The notes: generated by a model from the sequence alone, not told the origin. A stretch of DNA of 64,000 nucleotides from Cyanobacteria bacterium SBLK (GCA_017746715.1 JAGHZQ010000053.1:1-64000), one strand, 5' to 3'. Shown: positions 49,850-61,102, numbered from the stretch's first letter. Numbers and translations: made by a program.

Positions 49850-52141
49850 ATGCAGCCCCTGCTAAAGGCATTTTTGAAACAAAATCCCTCAACCTATCTC
49901 AACCCTTCCTTGCTATTGCTCTGTATTTCGAGCATTTGGACTTTGACAGTTTCAGAAAGCCTTGCCGTACCTTGGATGGAGGAAACGATTGCAAGCGAGC
50001 GTTCCCTTGCGTTCCAATTCCGAGAACAGTCGAACCCAAAACCCCACACTCAACTCATTCGAGACTGGCCGAAACAGGAAGCTCGCTTTCTCCAATCTGA
50101 AAAACGAAAAATTGCCGAACCCCTTGTCCCAGAGACATTTATCCCTTCTCCATTGTCGTCTGCCGAGGCCAAGGAGATGGATGTACCTCGCAGCAAACCC
50201 GACGAAAATTTTCAATTTTCCGATGAAAATTTAATCTCTCTCTTCCATCGCGATCTTGCTCTCTCTCGCCCCTTGCTTGCCGATAATAAAACGGAACGCC
50301 CCCTCGTGGAGGAAGAGACTATCTCTTTTCCTCGAGGCGATCGCCTTGAAAGCTCCTCCATCGATAACACCGCAAAACCGCTTCTCAAACGAGAAGATGT
50401 AACCTTGCCGATCCTTCTTGCAACTCATTCCCTCGCAACTCTCCCAAGCGATCGCTCATTTTTCTCGCCCGACCGGGAAAATTCCTTGGAATTCCACTCA
50501 GTAGAGAGAATTCCACTCGCTCAAATTCCCGAACCGCCAGAACCCATCGAACCCATAGAACCTTTCGAGCCAGAAGAACCCGAAGAACCCGTAGAACCGG
50601 AAACGCCGTCAACACCCTCTCCCATTCCCGAACCCGAAGCGGGAGATATCAAAGTGAACGCCATTGTTATTCAAGGTGGAACCCTTTTTACTGAGGAAGA
50701 TTTTTCTCCCCTCATCCAATCCTATCTCAATCGTAGTGTTAGTGAGGAATCCTTGCAAACTCTTGCCGATAGCATTACCGAACGCTATTTGGAATTGGGG
50801 TATATTACCTCTCGCGCCGTTCTCGATACCAATTCTTTTGCCAGTGGCGATATTGCCCTTCGCATTCTCGAGGGAAGCATTGAAAAAATTGAGGTAGAAG
50901 GGGTGCGGCGTTTAAGGGCAGCTTACGTGCGCGATCGCGTGCGCTTGGGAGCCGGCGCGCCTTTAAATACGGGCAAATTAGAAGACCAACTGCGCTTGTT
51001 GCGGGCAAATCCCCTCATTGACAATATAGAAGCCAGCTTGCGAACCGGCAGCACTCCCGTACAGAGCATTTTAATCGTCCGCGTTACCGAAGCCAATCCT
51101 TTCCGTGCCAGTGGCAGTTCCGATAACTATTCCCCTCCCAGCGTCGGTTCCGAACGTTTTGGATTAAATGCGGGTTGGCTGAATGTGACGGGGATCGGCG
51201 ATAGCGTTTCTGCGGGCTACACCCGTACCACCCGGGGGGGATCCGATACGTTTAATTTCAGCTACAGCGTGCCGTTAAACGCCATGGATGGGACGCTAAC
51301 TTTGAGAACGTCTCTCAACCGCAATAATGTCGTTCAAGAACAATTCAGCGCCCTCGATATTCGCGGTAATTCCGCACTTTACGAAATTAGTTTTCGCCAG
51401 CCCCTCGTTAAAACCCCTCGGCAAGAATTTGCCCTTTCTGCGGGTTTTGCCTACCAAACCGGGCAAACTTTTACTTTTTTGGGGGGGACTCCCTTCGGTT
51501 TCGGTCCGGAAGCCGACGGCACGACAACCACCAGTATTTTTAAATTCGGACAAGATTACATTCGCCGCGATACTGCTGGGGCTTGGGCATTTCGCTCTCA
51601 AGTTAGCTGGGGAACGGGACTTTTGGACGCAACGATAAACGCTGACCCGATTCCCGATAGTCGCTTTTTAAGCTGGTTGTTGCAAGCACAGCGCGTTCAA
51701 GTGATTAATGAAAACAATTTTTTGATTATTTCTGCCGATTTGCAGTTGTCTACAGAACCCTTATTATCTTCGCAACAGTTTGTTGTCGGTGGCGGTCAAT
51801 CCGTGCGAGGTTATCGCCAAAATGCTCGCTTTGGCGATAATGGCTTGCGTTTTTCCATTGAGGATCGCATCACTTTGGTTAGGAATGAGGCAGGGAATCC
51901 TACATTTATTGTCGCTCCCTTTTTCGATCTCGGTTGGGTGTGGAATAATCCCGATAACCCCAACCCCCAACCCGTTCCCGAGCAAACGTTTATTGCTGGA
52001 GTTGGGGTAGGCTTGATTTGGGAAGCCGTGCCGGGGTTGAACATCCGGCTCGATTTGGCTTATCCATTGATGAATTTAAGCGATCGCCAAACGAATGCTC
52101 AAGATGATGGATTATATTTTAGCGTTTTGTGGAATTTCTAA
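49850..52141 (+). CDS. TpsB/ShlB/FhaC-type outer-membrane secretion protein
   Basis: From the ATG at 49850 the product is 763 aa, longer than the usual 550-600 because of a Pro/Glu-rich N-terminal region (about 30-265) after a signal-like helix. A POTRA_2 domain follows (IKVNAIVIQGGTLFTEEDF; LETSRAVL-type turn), then a second POTRA and the ShlB barrel with RGYRQNARFGDNG and a terminal Phe (YFSVLWNF). Such proteins export large adhesins or exoproteins by two-partner secretion. No TpsA substrate is within the window. The stop overlaps the convergent FHA gene by four bases. Confidence 0.88.
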   Translation: MQPLLKAFLKQNPSTYLNPSLLLLCISSIWTLTVSESLAVPWMEETIASERSLAFQFREQSNPKPHTQLIRDWPKQEARFLQSEKRKIAEPLVPETFIPSPLSSAEAKEMDVPRSKPDENFQFSDENLISLFHRDLALSRPLLADNKTERPLVEEETISFPRGDRLESSSIDNTAKPLLKREDVTLPILLATHSLATLPSDRSFFSPDRENSLEFHSVERIPLAQIPEPPEPIEPIEPFEPEEPEEPVEPETPSTPSPIPEPEAGDIKVNAIVIQGGTLFTEEDFSPLIQSYLNRSVSEESLQTLADSITERYLELGYITSRAVLDTNSFASGDIALRILEGSIEKIEVEGVRRLRAAYVRDRVRLGAGAPLNTGKLEDQLRLLRANPLIDNIEASLRTGSTPVQSILIVRVTEANPFRASGSSDNYSPPSVGSERFGLNAGWLNVTGIGDSVSAGYTRTTRGGSDTFNFSYSVPLNAMDGTLTLRTSLNRNNVVQEQFSALDIRGNSALYEISFRQPLVKTPRQEFALSAGFAYQTGQTFTFLGGTPFGFGPEADGTTTTSIFKFGQDYIRRDTAGAWAFRSQVSWGTGLLDATINADPIPDSRFLSWLLQAQRVQVINENNFLIISADLQLSTEPLLSSQQFVVGGGQSVRGYRQNARFGDNGLRFSIEDRITLVRNEAGNPTFIVAPFFDLGWVWNNPDNPNPQPVPEQTFIAGVGVGLIWEAVPGLNIRLDLAYPLMNLSDRQTNAQDDGLYFSVLWNF

Positions 52142-52827
52142 AATTGATGGTGCTGTTGGTTGAAGAAGCGATCGAGAATGTCTGATTGTCGATTGGAGTC
52201 GATCTCGAGTAAATTCTCGCTCTGAGTTCGCTCTTCTTCGCTGAGAAAAAAATGGGTTTTTTGTTCCAAGGGTTCGGCAAGTTCTGGGGAAAAGGCAAGG
52301 GGCTTATTCTTATTTAAGAGACTGGCAACATTTTTGGGAATATTGGCCAGTTGTCGGGATTCCAGACAGGAGGAAAAATAAAAAACAAGACTTCCCAAGC
52401 GCACCCGATCGCCTTCTTGTAACAGAAGACGATCGCTGCCGATGGGTTCTTGGTTGACGTAAGTTCCGTTCGTGCTATTGAGATCTTGGATGTAAAAACC
52501 GCGATCGCCAACGTATTCAATGGCGGCATGATTGCGGGAGAGGCGATCGTCTGCCAGAGAAATTCCGGCTTTTTTACCCCGTCCGATGGTCCAAATATTT
52601 TGGGGTTGAAAGATTTTTTGGCTTTGAGAATCCAATAAGTTCGCGATTAGGTAAGCACGTTTCTCTTCGACGACCCCCATGATATATTTATATTTTCCCC
52701 GAGAGCGAGTCAGAGCACGATCGCTGGCATTCTCCAATTGGAGAATTTCCTCGAGCAAACCGCGATCGTTCTCATAAAGATTCAAAAAGACTTGATACAA
52801 ACCCAGTTTTTGTTCCAGTTCCAGCAT
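52138..52827 (-). CDS. FHA-domain protein
   Basis: From the ATG at 52827 the product is 229 aa. A helical N-terminal part (MLELEQKLGLYQVFLNLYEN) is followed by an FHA domain (about 80-150) with the phosphothreonine-binding set GR in TIGRGKK, SRNH, and NSTNGTYVN. FHA domains read phosphothreonine on partner proteins, often in secretion or division systems. The C-terminal 75 residues are acidic and probably disordered. The earlier start at 52956 would add 43 low-complexity residues and is not used. Confidence 0.85.
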   Translation of the reverse strand: MLELEQKLGLYQVFLNLYENDRGLLEEILQLENASDRALTRSRGKYKYIMGVVEEKRAYLIANLLDSQSQKIFQPQNIWTIGRGKKAGISLADDRLSRNHAAIEYVGDRGFYIQDLNSTNGTYVNQEPIGSDRLLLQEGDRVRLGSLVFYFSSCLESRQLANIPKNVASLLNKNKPLAFSPELAEPLEQKTHFFLSEEERTQSENLLEIDSNRQSDILDRFFNQQHHQF

Positions 52828-53046
52828 GAAAGAGAGGGGGTGAGGGGTCTTCCCCTCTAGATTAACCGAAGATTGGCTGGATCGGGAATAGCAGCGAAGC
52901 GAGTCGGAAGAGGTCGCGATCGCGCCATTTTTCGTTTTTTCGCAACATCTCCGCAAAATTTCTTAACTTTTGCTAATTTTTTTGATAAATTTTGATAATA
53001 TTCGTAATATAATTCAATAAAGTTTTTAAGAAAAGGAGATTTAACG

Positions 53047-53352
53047 ATGGCAGACTTCTTCCTCGAGCCCGATGAAGCGAAAACCCTTGGCGATATTGAA
53101 TATATGCGCCAGCCCAACACCGTTACTCGTACTTTTCCCGGTAACGTTGCGAATGGCGGTTCTTTTTCCGTGACCAAGCAGGTTAATGCTATGGAAGAAA
53201 AAGTGATGGATGCGCGCTCGGGTTTTTCTCCTGCACCTGCATCCGAACCCAAGGCGAGCGCTCCCACAGCACCTAAAACCACTCCTTCTCGTCCCGTTCA
53301 ATCTTCCGGCAGCGTCGATTTTCTGAAAATGGCTAAAGGCATGAGACGTTAA
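53047..53352 (+). CDS. Small conserved-looking cyanobacterial protein
   Basis: The 101-aa product has a strong Shine-Dalgarno (AAGGAG ending nine bases before ATG) and its own terminator. Its N-terminal part (ADFFLEPDEAKTLGDIEYMR, then RTFPG) looks like a folded, conserved domain. A Pro/Ala/Ser-rich linker (about 60-85) follows, and a short basic end (DFLKMAKGMRR). I recognise the pattern as common in cyanobacteria but cannot name a function. The strong translation signals suggest good expression. Confidence 0.75.
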   Translation: MADFFLEPDEAKTLGDIEYMRQPNTVTRTFPGNVANGGSFSVTKQVNAMEEKVMDARSGFSPAPASEPKASAPTAPKTTPSRPVQSSGSVDFLKMAKGMRR

Positions 53353-53390
53353 TTTTGCCAATAGCGCTAAATATTAAAGAAAATACCATG

Positions 53391-53418
53391 AGGAGAGCGA
53401 GTAACCGCTCTCCTTTTT
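53391..53418 (+). terminator. Terminator of the 101-aa protein gene
   Basis: AGGAGAGCG pairs perfectly with CGCTCTCCT around a six-base loop, followed by TTTTT. It also faces the convergent ruvB gene. Confidence 0.85.
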
Positions 53419-53438
53419 GTCTGCTCCGAACACCCCGT

Positions 53439-54524
53439 TTAACCCCCGGAAAATCCCAAATGCTTATAAGCAGCTTCTGTGGCAATTCGTCCCCTTGCGG
53501 TGCGGTTGATAAAGCCAATTTGTAACAAATAGGGTTCGTAAACTTCTTCAATGGTTTTAGAGTCTTCTCCCGTTGCAGCGGCAACAGCTTCTAAACCCAC
53601 CGGACCGCCGCGAAATTGTTCGATAATAGCGCTTAAAACAAGGCGATCCGTCCAATCTAAACCCTTCGGATCGACATTGTAGCGATCCATGGCTTCTCCT
53701 GCCAAGTTGCGATCGATTTCCGGTTTGCCTTTCACTTGCGCGTAGTCCCGCACCCGACGCAACAGGCGATTAGCGATGCGAGGAGTGCCGCGCGATCGCC
53801 GTGCGATTTCTTCGGCACCTTCTAAAACTAGGGACATTTGTAATAAATTGGCACTGCGCCGTACGATTTCCGTCAGTTCGTCCACTTCATAAAAACGCAG
53901 TCGTTGAATGAGACCGAAGCGATCGCGCAAAGGAGAAGTTAAAGAGCCTACATTAGTCGTCGCGCCAATTAAGGTAAATTGCGGTAAGGGAATGCTGCGA
54001 GTACGTGCTGTTTGTCCCTTACCGATGGTAATATCCAAGCGACCGTCTTCCATGGCTGGATAAAGAAGTTCTTCGGTGACGCGGTTGAGGCGATGAATTT
54101 CGTCGATAAAGAGGACATCTCCAGGTTTGAGATTCACCAGCAATCCGGTAATATCTCGAGGTCGCTCTAAAGCGGGTGCGGCGGTAATTTTGCAGTTTAC
54201 CCCCATTTCCGAGGCCAAAATGAGAGACATGGTGGTTTTTCCCAAACCGGGAGGACCGTAGAGGAGAATGTGATCCAGTGCCTCTCCGCGAGATTTTGCC
54301 GCTTGAATGGAGATTTGCAAAACTTCCTTCAAGTCCTTTTGACCGATATAATCTTTGAGGGAGCGAGGTCGGATAGTTTCTTCACTGCTTGTTGTCTCCT
54401 CAATGCCAGCCGTAGCAAGGAGTAAACTTTCTTCATCGGAATTTTCTTTTTTCTTGCGTCGCTTTTTTCCTTGGCCGCGATCGCCTTGAGGCTCCGGCCC
54501 ATTGTCAGATCGTTTAATTGCCAT
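53439..54524 (-). CDS. ruvB: Holliday junction branch migration helicase RuvB
   Basis: The 361-aa protein has a charged N-terminal extension (residues 1-50), the [11 protein letters not shown] start of the helicase core, Walker [10 protein letters not shown], Walker [10 protein letters not shown], sensor-1 LIGATTN, the arginine finger in SPLRDRFG, and the C-terminal winged helix ending in [10 protein letters not shown]. RuvB drives branch migration with RuvA during recombination repair. ruvA and ruvC are not adjacent, as is usual in cyanobacteria. Confidence 0.95.
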   Translation of the reverse strand: MAIKRSDNGPEPQGDRGQGKKRRKKKENSDEESLLLATAGIEETTSSEETIRPRSLKDYIGQKDLKEVLQISIQAAKSRGEALDHILLYGPPGLGKTTMSLILASEMGVNCKITAAPALERPRDITGLLVNLKPGDVLFIDEIHRLNRVTEELLYPAMEDGRLDITIGKGQTARTRSIPLPQFTLIGATTNVGSLTSPLRDRFGLIQRLRFYEVDELTEIVRRSANLLQMSLVLEGAEEIARRSRGTPRIANRLLRRVRDYAQVKGKPEIDRNLAGEAMDRYNVDPKGLDWTDRLVLSAIIEQFRGGPVGLEAVAAATGEDSKTIEEVYEPYLLQIGFINRTARGRIATEAAYKHLGFSGG

Positions 54525-54528
54525 AGAA

Positions 54529-54573
54529 TTGATAATTGATAATTGATAATTGATAGTTGATAGTTGATAGTTG
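54529..54573. repeat. Heptanucleotide tandem repeat between ruvB and hisF
   Basis: Six copies of 7-bp units TGATAAT and then TGATAGT lie in the short space between divergent genes and end just before the hisF start. The repeat must hold or displace the promoters of both genes. Confidence 0.75.
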
Positions 54574-54578
54574 AAAAA

Positions 54579-55349
54579 ATGTTAGCGAAAAGAATTTTAC
54601 CGTGTTTGGACGTTAAAGCCGGACGAGTCGTGAAAGGGGTTAATTTTGTCGATCTCCAAGATGCAGGAGATCCGGTAGAATTGGCCCGTGCTTACAATGC
54701 AGCCGGTGCTGATGAGTTGGTCTTTCTCGATATCACGGCCACCCACGAAGAGAGAAGTATTATCTTCGATGTCGTTTATCGTACCGCAGAACAAGTGTTC
54801 ATCCCTCTAACTGTCGGCGGCGGTATCGATTCCTTAGAAAATATTAAAAAATTGTTAAGAGCGGGGGCCGATAAAGTGAGCATAAATTCGGCTGCTGTCA
54901 GGAATCCGGATTTTATTAACGCGGCGAGCGATCGCTTTGGCAATCAGTGTATTGTCGTCGCCATAGATGCAAGGCGCAGAGCGGGTTCTGAGGATTCAGG
55001 CTGGGATGTTTACGTGCGGGGAGGGCGAGAAAATACCGGACTCGATGCCCTTGCTTGGGCGAAGGAGGTGGCGCAACGGGGTGCGGGAGAACTACTCGTG
55101 ACCAGTATGGATGCGGATGGAACTCAAGCTGGGTATGACTTAGCGCTGACTCGGGCGATCGCGGATGCGGTGGAAATTCCAGTGATTGCTTCGGGGGGTG
55201 CGGGGACGGTGCAGCACATTTACGAAGCCTTTGACGAAGGGAAAGCAGAAGCAGCGCTCTTGGCTTCCCTACTGCATTACGGGCAACTCTCAATCTCAGA
55301 AATTAAAGAATTTTTACAACAACAGCACATCCCGATCCGCAATCCGTAA
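54579..55349 (+). CDS. hisF: Imidazole glycerol phosphate synthase cyclase subunit HisF
   Basis: The 256-aa (beta/alpha)8 barrel from the ATG at 54579 has [19 protein letters not shown] with the catalytic Asp, the second catalytic Asp in VVAIDARR, and phosphate-binding loops LTVGGGI and VIASGGAG. HisF turns PRFAR plus ammonia from HisH into IGP and AICAR in histidine synthesis. The upstream TTG in the open frame lies in the tandem repeat and is not used. Confidence 0.95.
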   Translation: MLAKRILPCLDVKAGRVVKGVNFVDLQDAGDPVELARAYNAAGADELVFLDITATHEERSIIFDVVYRTAEQVFIPLTVGGGIDSLENIKKLLRAGADKVSINSAAVRNPDFINAASDRFGNQCIVVAIDARRRAGSEDSGWDVYVRGGRENTGLDALAWAKEVAQRGAGELLVTSMDADGTQAGYDLALTRAIADAVEIPVIASGGAGTVQHIYEAFDEGKAEAALLASLLHYGQLSISEIKEFLQQQHIPIRNP

Positions 55350-55435
55350 TATTGCCTACATTTTTTTACCAGATTTCCTGTATCTCTGAGAAAATTGTGT
55401 ATTAGAATAGAGAAAAGTTTACAAATTGTAAGATT

Positions 55436-55627
55436 ATGTTGATTCCTATTTTAATCTTTGATGTAGCGCTGGTGGCATGGTCGCTCCATTTGATGCAGGA
55501 ATCTTTTCACAAGCGCGAATTTTCTTTGCTGTTGGCGGGTCTGTTGGTCTCCCTTTCTGCTGGCGCGTTAATGGTTGTTTACTTTTTAATGAACCACTGT
55601 ATGAGTTCTTTGGCTCAGATGGGTTAA
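55436..55627 (+). CDS. Small two-helix membrane protein
   Basis: The 63-aa product has two hydrophobic helices (about residues 2-18 and 29-52) with a charged hairpin (QESFHKREF) between them. It is not recognised. ATG at 55436 follows an AT-rich leader. It could be a small thylakoid or plasma membrane subunit. Confidence rests on composition and the absence of a better frame. Confidence 0.55.
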   Translation: MLIPILIFDVALVAWSLHLMQESFHKREFSLLLAGLLVSLSAGALMVVYFLMNHCMSSLAQMG

Positions 55628-55763
55628 ATTTTTGATTGAGGAAGGTTTAGCCGAGAAACGATTTTCTCATAATTTCTGTATTAAAAATTAAATTTTGCTT
55701 GAAGGGGTTGACAAAAGCAAACATTTTATGAGATATTGATGGACGGACTTTAATTAAACTTAC

Positions 55764-55836
55764 GGGGTTATAGCTCAGTTGGTAGAGCACCTCAATGGCA
55801 TTGAGGGGGTCAGCGGTTCGAATCCGCTTAGCTCCA
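55764..55836 (+). tRNA. tRNA-Ala (anticodon GGC)
   Basis: All four arms fold: acceptor GGGGTTA/TAGCTCC (two wobble pairs), D arm GCTC/GAGC, anticodon stem CCTCA/TGAGG with loop ATGGCAT (anticodon GGC at 55797-55799), and T arm AGCGG/CCGCT with loop TTCGAAT. Discriminator is A and the CCA end is not encoded. Confidence 0.95.
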
Positions 55837-56130
55837 TTTTTTTCAATTTATATTCCCCCTAAACCCCTGTGACTTTTACGGGCGTTGGGAATCAGCGCTT
55901 CTGCGGAGGGAGGGGATGTGAGACTTGCCATCAATTCAATTGATGGACAGCAATCCCTGATGAATTCCGAAGCCGCTCATCTATCCGTAGGATGATGAGC
56001 GGTAGTTCACCAACGAACACCAAGAAACTGAAAGTCGGTTGCGAATTGACTTCTATAATCCGACAATTGCGATCGCTCGACTTCATAGAAAAATTTCGAA
56101 GAGATGCGATCGCATTCTATAAACTTAAAT
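55837..56130. other. Intergenic region after tRNA-Ala with two palindromes
   Basis: No gene is seen. CCATCAATT-C-AATTGATGG (near 55928-55946) and CCGCTCATC/GATGAGCGG (55973-56002, 12-base loop) are clear inverted repeats. Neither has a T-tract. Their role is unknown. Confidence 0.5.
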
Positions 56131-56322
56131 TCATTCTCCTTCGATGGAGTGGATTTTGCCCATTTGCACGCGATCGAAAATTTGATTGATTTGCTTGCGA
56201 TCGCGATCGCTAACTGTTGCATCCGACAAAAAAAAGCTCACTAATTGAAAATGTTCTCGCCGCGTCAAACGACCGTTTTTCAGAATTTGTTTGAGGGGAA
56301 GTTGACCATTTTTTTCGGACAT
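56131..56322 (-). CDS. Small conserved cyanobacterial protein
   Basis: The 63-aa product (LKQILKNGRLTRREHFQLVS, then DRKQINQIFDRVQMGKI) resembles a family of short cyanobacterial helical proteins with an ILxxGRLTRxEHxQL start and a QINxIFDxxQxG end, known to me only as hypothetical. It is divergent from gloB 67 bp away. No membrane segment. I favour it over other frames in the region because of this pattern. Confidence 0.6.
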   Translation of the reverse strand: MSEKNGQLPLKQILKNGRLTRREHFQLVSFFLSDATVSDRDRKQINQIFDRVQMGKIHSIEGE

Positions 56323-56389
56323 TATGCAATACCCATGCGTTTTTACTTAAAATGACAATATTCTCTACAGTAAAGAATATTTTTCTCCC

Positions 56390-57163
56390 ATGCAAGTGAT
56401 TCGCCTTCCCGTCCTCGCTGACAACTATATTTTCTTACTCTACGACGCAACTCAAAATATTGCTGCCGTTGTCGATCCCGCCCTCGCCCCTCCCGTGTTA
56501 CAACGGTTAAATATCCTCAATGCCAGACTCGTAGCCATTTTTAACACCCATCACCACGGGGATCATATTGGCGGCAATCAAGAACTTTTGCACCATTTTT
56601 CCGATCTGGTCGTTTATGGGGGTGCCGAGGATCGGGGTCGCCTCCCCGGACAGCAGGTATTTTTAAAAGAAGGCGATCGCGTGGGATTTGGCGATCGCCA
56701 AGGAGAGGTATTTTTTGTTCCCGGACATACTCGCGCTCACATTGCCTATTATTTCCCGCCCTGTAAAACTGGTGAAACAGGAGAACTATTTTGCGGCGAT
56801 ACCTTATTTTCCGGCGGTTGCGGACGCTTATTTGAAGGAACCCCCGCTCAAATGGTCAATTCCCTCGGAAAACTGCGAAATTTGCCTGACGAGACCCGCA
56901 TTTGGTGTGCTCACGAATATACCCTCAACAATCTGAAATTTGCCCTCACCGTCGATCCGAATAACCCCGACTTACAGGCACGTCACGCCGAAGTTAAAGC
57001 CCTGCGATCGCGCCAAGAACCCACCATTCCCGCCGCGATCGGCAGCGAAAAACGGACGAATCCCTTCTTGCGCTGGGATAACCCGGAAATTCAAAAAGCC
57101 ATGGGAACGCAAGACGAAGTCAGAACTTTTGCTCGCCTGCGCGGAAAGAAAGATTTATTTTAA
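56390..57163 (+). CDS. gloB: Hydroxyacylglutathione hydrolase (glyoxalase II)
   Basis: The 257-aa metallo-beta-lactamase-fold enzyme has the metal motif THHHGDHIGGN, later ligands in FVPGHTRAHIAYY, CGDTLFSGGCGRLFEG and WCAHEYTLNNLKF, and the C-terminal HAGH domain with RTNPFLR. It hydrolyses S-lactoylglutathione to lactate and glutathione in methylglyoxal detoxification. Length and motifs are standard. Confidence 0.93.
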   Translation: MQVIRLPVLADNYIFLLYDATQNIAAVVDPALAPPVLQRLNILNARLVAIFNTHHHGDHIGGNQELLHHFSDLVVYGGAEDRGRLPGQQVFLKEGDRVGFGDRQGEVFFVPGHTRAHIAYYFPPCKTGETGELFCGDTLFSGGCGRLFEGTPAQMVNSLGKLRNLPDETRIWCAHEYTLNNLKFALTVDPNNPDLQARHAEVKALRSRQEPTIPAAIGSEKRTNPFLRWDNPEIQKAMGTQDEVRTFARLRGKKDLF

Positions 57164-57247
57164 AAAAGTGTAGAAAAAGCGCGACCGCATTGTACCATAG
57201 AAGATTGCGACCAAATTCCAGACAAACTTTTAGATTTACGGAGAATT

Positions 57248-57706
57248 ATGTCCAAACGCGTACAAGTCGTTTTAAATCGAGATGTCAGCAAACTCGGCAA
57301 AAATGGCGATGTCGTCGATGTTGCCCCCGGATACGCCCGCAATTACCTCGTTCCTCAAGGATTGGCCGTGCGCGCTACCCCAGGCATCATTAAAATGGTG
57401 GAACAAAGAAGAGAGAAAGAACGCCAGCGCCTACTGGAAATCAAACGCCAAGCCGAAGCTCGCAAAACAGCCCTTGCAACCGTGGGTCGCTTGATTATTC
57501 GCAAGCAAGCGGGAGAAGAAAAAGCCATTTTTGGAACGGTTACATCACAAGATGTTGCCGATGCGATCAAGGAAAGAGCCGGTCAAGATGTGGATAAGCG
57601 CGATATTGACATTCCCGATATTCGCAAACTGGGCAGCTATCAAGTCGAACTCAAACTGCATGCCGAAGTCACCGCAATCGTTGAAATTGAAGTGGCTCCG
57701 CTTTAA
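57248..57706 (+). CDS. rplI: 50S ribosomal protein L9
   Basis: The 152-aa protein has the L9 N-domain ([20 protein letters not shown], then [13 protein letters not shown]), the long central helix and the C-domain with [12 protein letters not shown] and [14 protein letters not shown]. It binds 23S rRNA. ATG at 57248 has GGAG five bases upstream. Confidence 0.96.
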   Translation: MSKRVQVVLNRDVSKLGKNGDVVDVAPGYARNYLVPQGLAVRATPGIIKMVEQRREKERQRLLEIKRQAEARKTALATVGRLIIRKQAGEEKAIFGTVTSQDVADAIKERAGQDVDKRDIDIPDIRKLGSYQVELKLHAEVTAIVEIEVAPL

Positions 57707-57727
57707 ATGGAAAAGCGATCGATAATG

Positions 57728-57747
57728 AGGAAGAGATATCTCTTCCT
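57728..57747. terminator. Perfect 20-bp palindrome after rplI
   Basis: AGGAAGAGATATCTCTTCCT lies 21 bases after the rplI stop. It can form a strong stem but lacks a T-tract, so termination is only probable. Confidence 0.5.
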
Positions 57748-57923
57748 TGTCTCCACTTTTCGATTTATTTTTCCCGATTCCTCTGCTTCCTATTGTCGAT
57801 TGTCTATTGCTCTATTGTCCGTTACCTATTACTAAATAATAAACATTCTCAATTAGAAAAAATAGTTGAAAATGTCGAGGAAAACGGCCTATTATTTTCA
57901 ATAGGTCGCTCTTTCTGAGAATC

Positions 57924-58487
57924 ATGTTGCCCTACACCGCCAAGACCCTCAAAGCCGAACTCAACTCTCGAGGTTGGCGTTTAACCCCACAACGGGAAAA
58001 AATCCTGCATGTTTTCCAAAATTTACCCCGAGGAAACCACTTAAGTGCAGAAGAACTGTTTCAAGTTTTAGAGCAGCGCGGCGAATCCATCAGCCTCTCT
58101 ACGATTTATCGCAGTGTCAAGCTCATGGCGCGGATGGGAATTTTAAGAGAATTGGAACTGGCAGAGGGTCACAAACATTACGAACTCAATCAACCCTATC
58201 CCCATCACCATCACCATATGGTGTGCATTCAATGCAACAAAACTATTGAATTCAATAATGATTCGATCTTAAAACAAAGCCTCAAGCAGGCAGAAAAAGA
58301 AGGATTTCAACTCATTGATTGTCAGTTAACCGTCATGACCATTTGCCCGGAAGCCTTGCGTTTGGGCTGGCCGTCTGCCTTACCGAGTCATTGGTCTTGT
58401 TCGCGATCGATTTCTGAAGGGCACGACAACAAAACAGATTTTGAGGACGCGGATTTTGAGGACGCGGATTTCGCTGAAGATGAATAG
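57924..58487 (+). CDS. Fur family transcriptional regulator (PerR/FurC-like)
   Basis: The 187-aa protein has the Fur winged helix (RLTPQREKILHVF; ISLSTIYRSVKLMARMG) and the metal-sensing region GHKHYELN followed by a His run and CIQC. Sequence after that (IEFNNDSILKQSL; FQLIDCQLT) fits the cyanobacterial PerR/FurC subgroup. The second CxxC of the structural zinc site is not standard: only CPEA is seen, with another Cys 22 residues on (WSC). The acidic tail has a short repeat FEDAD. A palindrome CCTATT/AATAGG just upstream could be an operator. It likely controls peroxide or metal stress genes. Confidence 0.85.
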   Translation: MLPYTAKTLKAELNSRGWRLTPQREKILHVFQNLPRGNHLSAEELFQVLEQRGESISLSTIYRSVKLMARMGILRELELAEGHKHYELNQPYPHHHHHMVCIQCNKTIEFNNDSILKQSLKQAEKEGFQLIDCQLTVMTICPEALRLGWPSALPSHWSCSRSISEGHDNKTDFEDADFEDADFAEDE

Positions 58488-58562
58488 TCGGCGATCGCAA
58501 TTTAGTTAAAACTCTTAACATTTAAAAATTTTCGTTCTCAAAATGGTAAATTAGCTCTTTAA

Positions 58563-60038
<1,476 letters not shown>

Positions 60039-60134
60039 AGGATGAGAGATGAGGGGCAAACAAAGAGAAATAAATGATATTTCTCCCCCCTCTCCCCATG
60101 CTCCGACGCACTCCTCTCTCCTGAAGCCCTACAT

Positions 60135-61013
60135 TCAACCTCCAAACAAGCGTTGTAACAACGCCCGCCCGCGAGCGCCCAATTTCCGACTCAAACGTCC
60201 GATATTGGGCGTTGAATCTCGTTCTACAGCACCCGAGAATTTAAGTTCTAGCAATTCCTTCAGTTTGCTACTCGTCAAAGGTCGATTTAAGCTCCGTCCT
60301 TCCGCGAGGGAAATCGATCCCGTTTCTTCCGAGACGACAATACACAAACAATTATCGACTCGTTCTGTAATTCCCATTGCTGCCCGATGGCGGGTTCCCA
60401 ATTGACGGGAAGCAACTCGTTCTGAGAGGGGTAAAATAATTGAAGCGGCAACGATACGAGAACCGCGAATGTGTACTGCGCCATCATGTAAAAGCGTACT
60501 GGTTTGAAAAATAGTTTGCAAGATTTCCTTAGAAACCTCGGCATCTAAAGTCACCCCCGATACGGAAAAAAAACGCTCGTCAATCGGGTCTCCCGTTTCC
60601 ATCATAATGAGGGCTCCCGTGCGGTTTTGGGAAAGCTCCTTAATCGCATCGACAATTTTATCGATGGTATTTTCCTGCTCGGGTACGAAACGGTGAGAAG
60701 TGTGAAAAACGTGGAGAATATCGCCCCGCCCGAGTTTTTCTAAAAACTGGCGAAATTCCGACTGAAAAACGACCGCCATTGCCACCGCCGACCCTAAAAC
60801 TAACCGTTCTAAAACAAAACTTAAATGAGGCAGCTGAAGTTTTTCACTCACGACAGCCGCCAGCATGAGCACGATTAGACCTCTGACCATCCAAAGCGTT
60901 CGCCGTTCTCCGATCGCGAGGAGAACAGCATAGGTCAGCAGGAGAACGAGGCCAATATCAATAATTTCGAGTAACCAAGGAGGAATTGCATTCGGGTCAA
61001 CCAGAAAACCCAT
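60135..61013 (-). CDS. cdaA: Diadenylate cyclase CdaA
   Basis: The 292-aa protein has three membrane helices in the first 90 residues and a DAC domain with the catalytic DGA in LLHDGAVHI and RHR in LGTRHRAAMGI. CdaA makes c-di-AMP, which in cyanobacteria is linked to potassium and osmotic control and night survival. It is directly downstream of lysA on the same strand with a gap of 89 bp. Confidence 0.93.
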   Translation of the reverse strand: MGFLVDPNAIPPWLLEIIDIGLVLLLTYAVLLAIGERRTLWMVRGLIVLMLAAVVSEKLQLPHLSFVLERLVLGSAVAMAVVFQSEFRQFLEKLGRGDILHVFHTSHRFVPEQENTIDKIVDAIKELSQNRTGALIMMETGDPIDERFFSVSGVTLDAEVSKEILQTIFQTSTLLHDGAVHIRGSRIVAASIILPLSERVASRQLGTRHRAAMGITERVDNCLCIVVSEETGSISLAEGRSLNRPLTSSKLKELLELKFSGAVERDSTPNIGRLSRKLGARGRALLQRLFGG

Positions 61014-61102
61014 CGATCGTTAAGGATTGAGACTCGAGCGTGAATAGAGAGGAGAAGATTTTGTAACTTAAGGGAGGAGAGAGGATTCTCCTCCCGATGG
61101 GT

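Noticed and set aside
52828-52956. Longer N-terminus for the FHA protein
   Set aside because: The extra 43 residues are low-complexity and no ribosome-binding site supports the upstream start.
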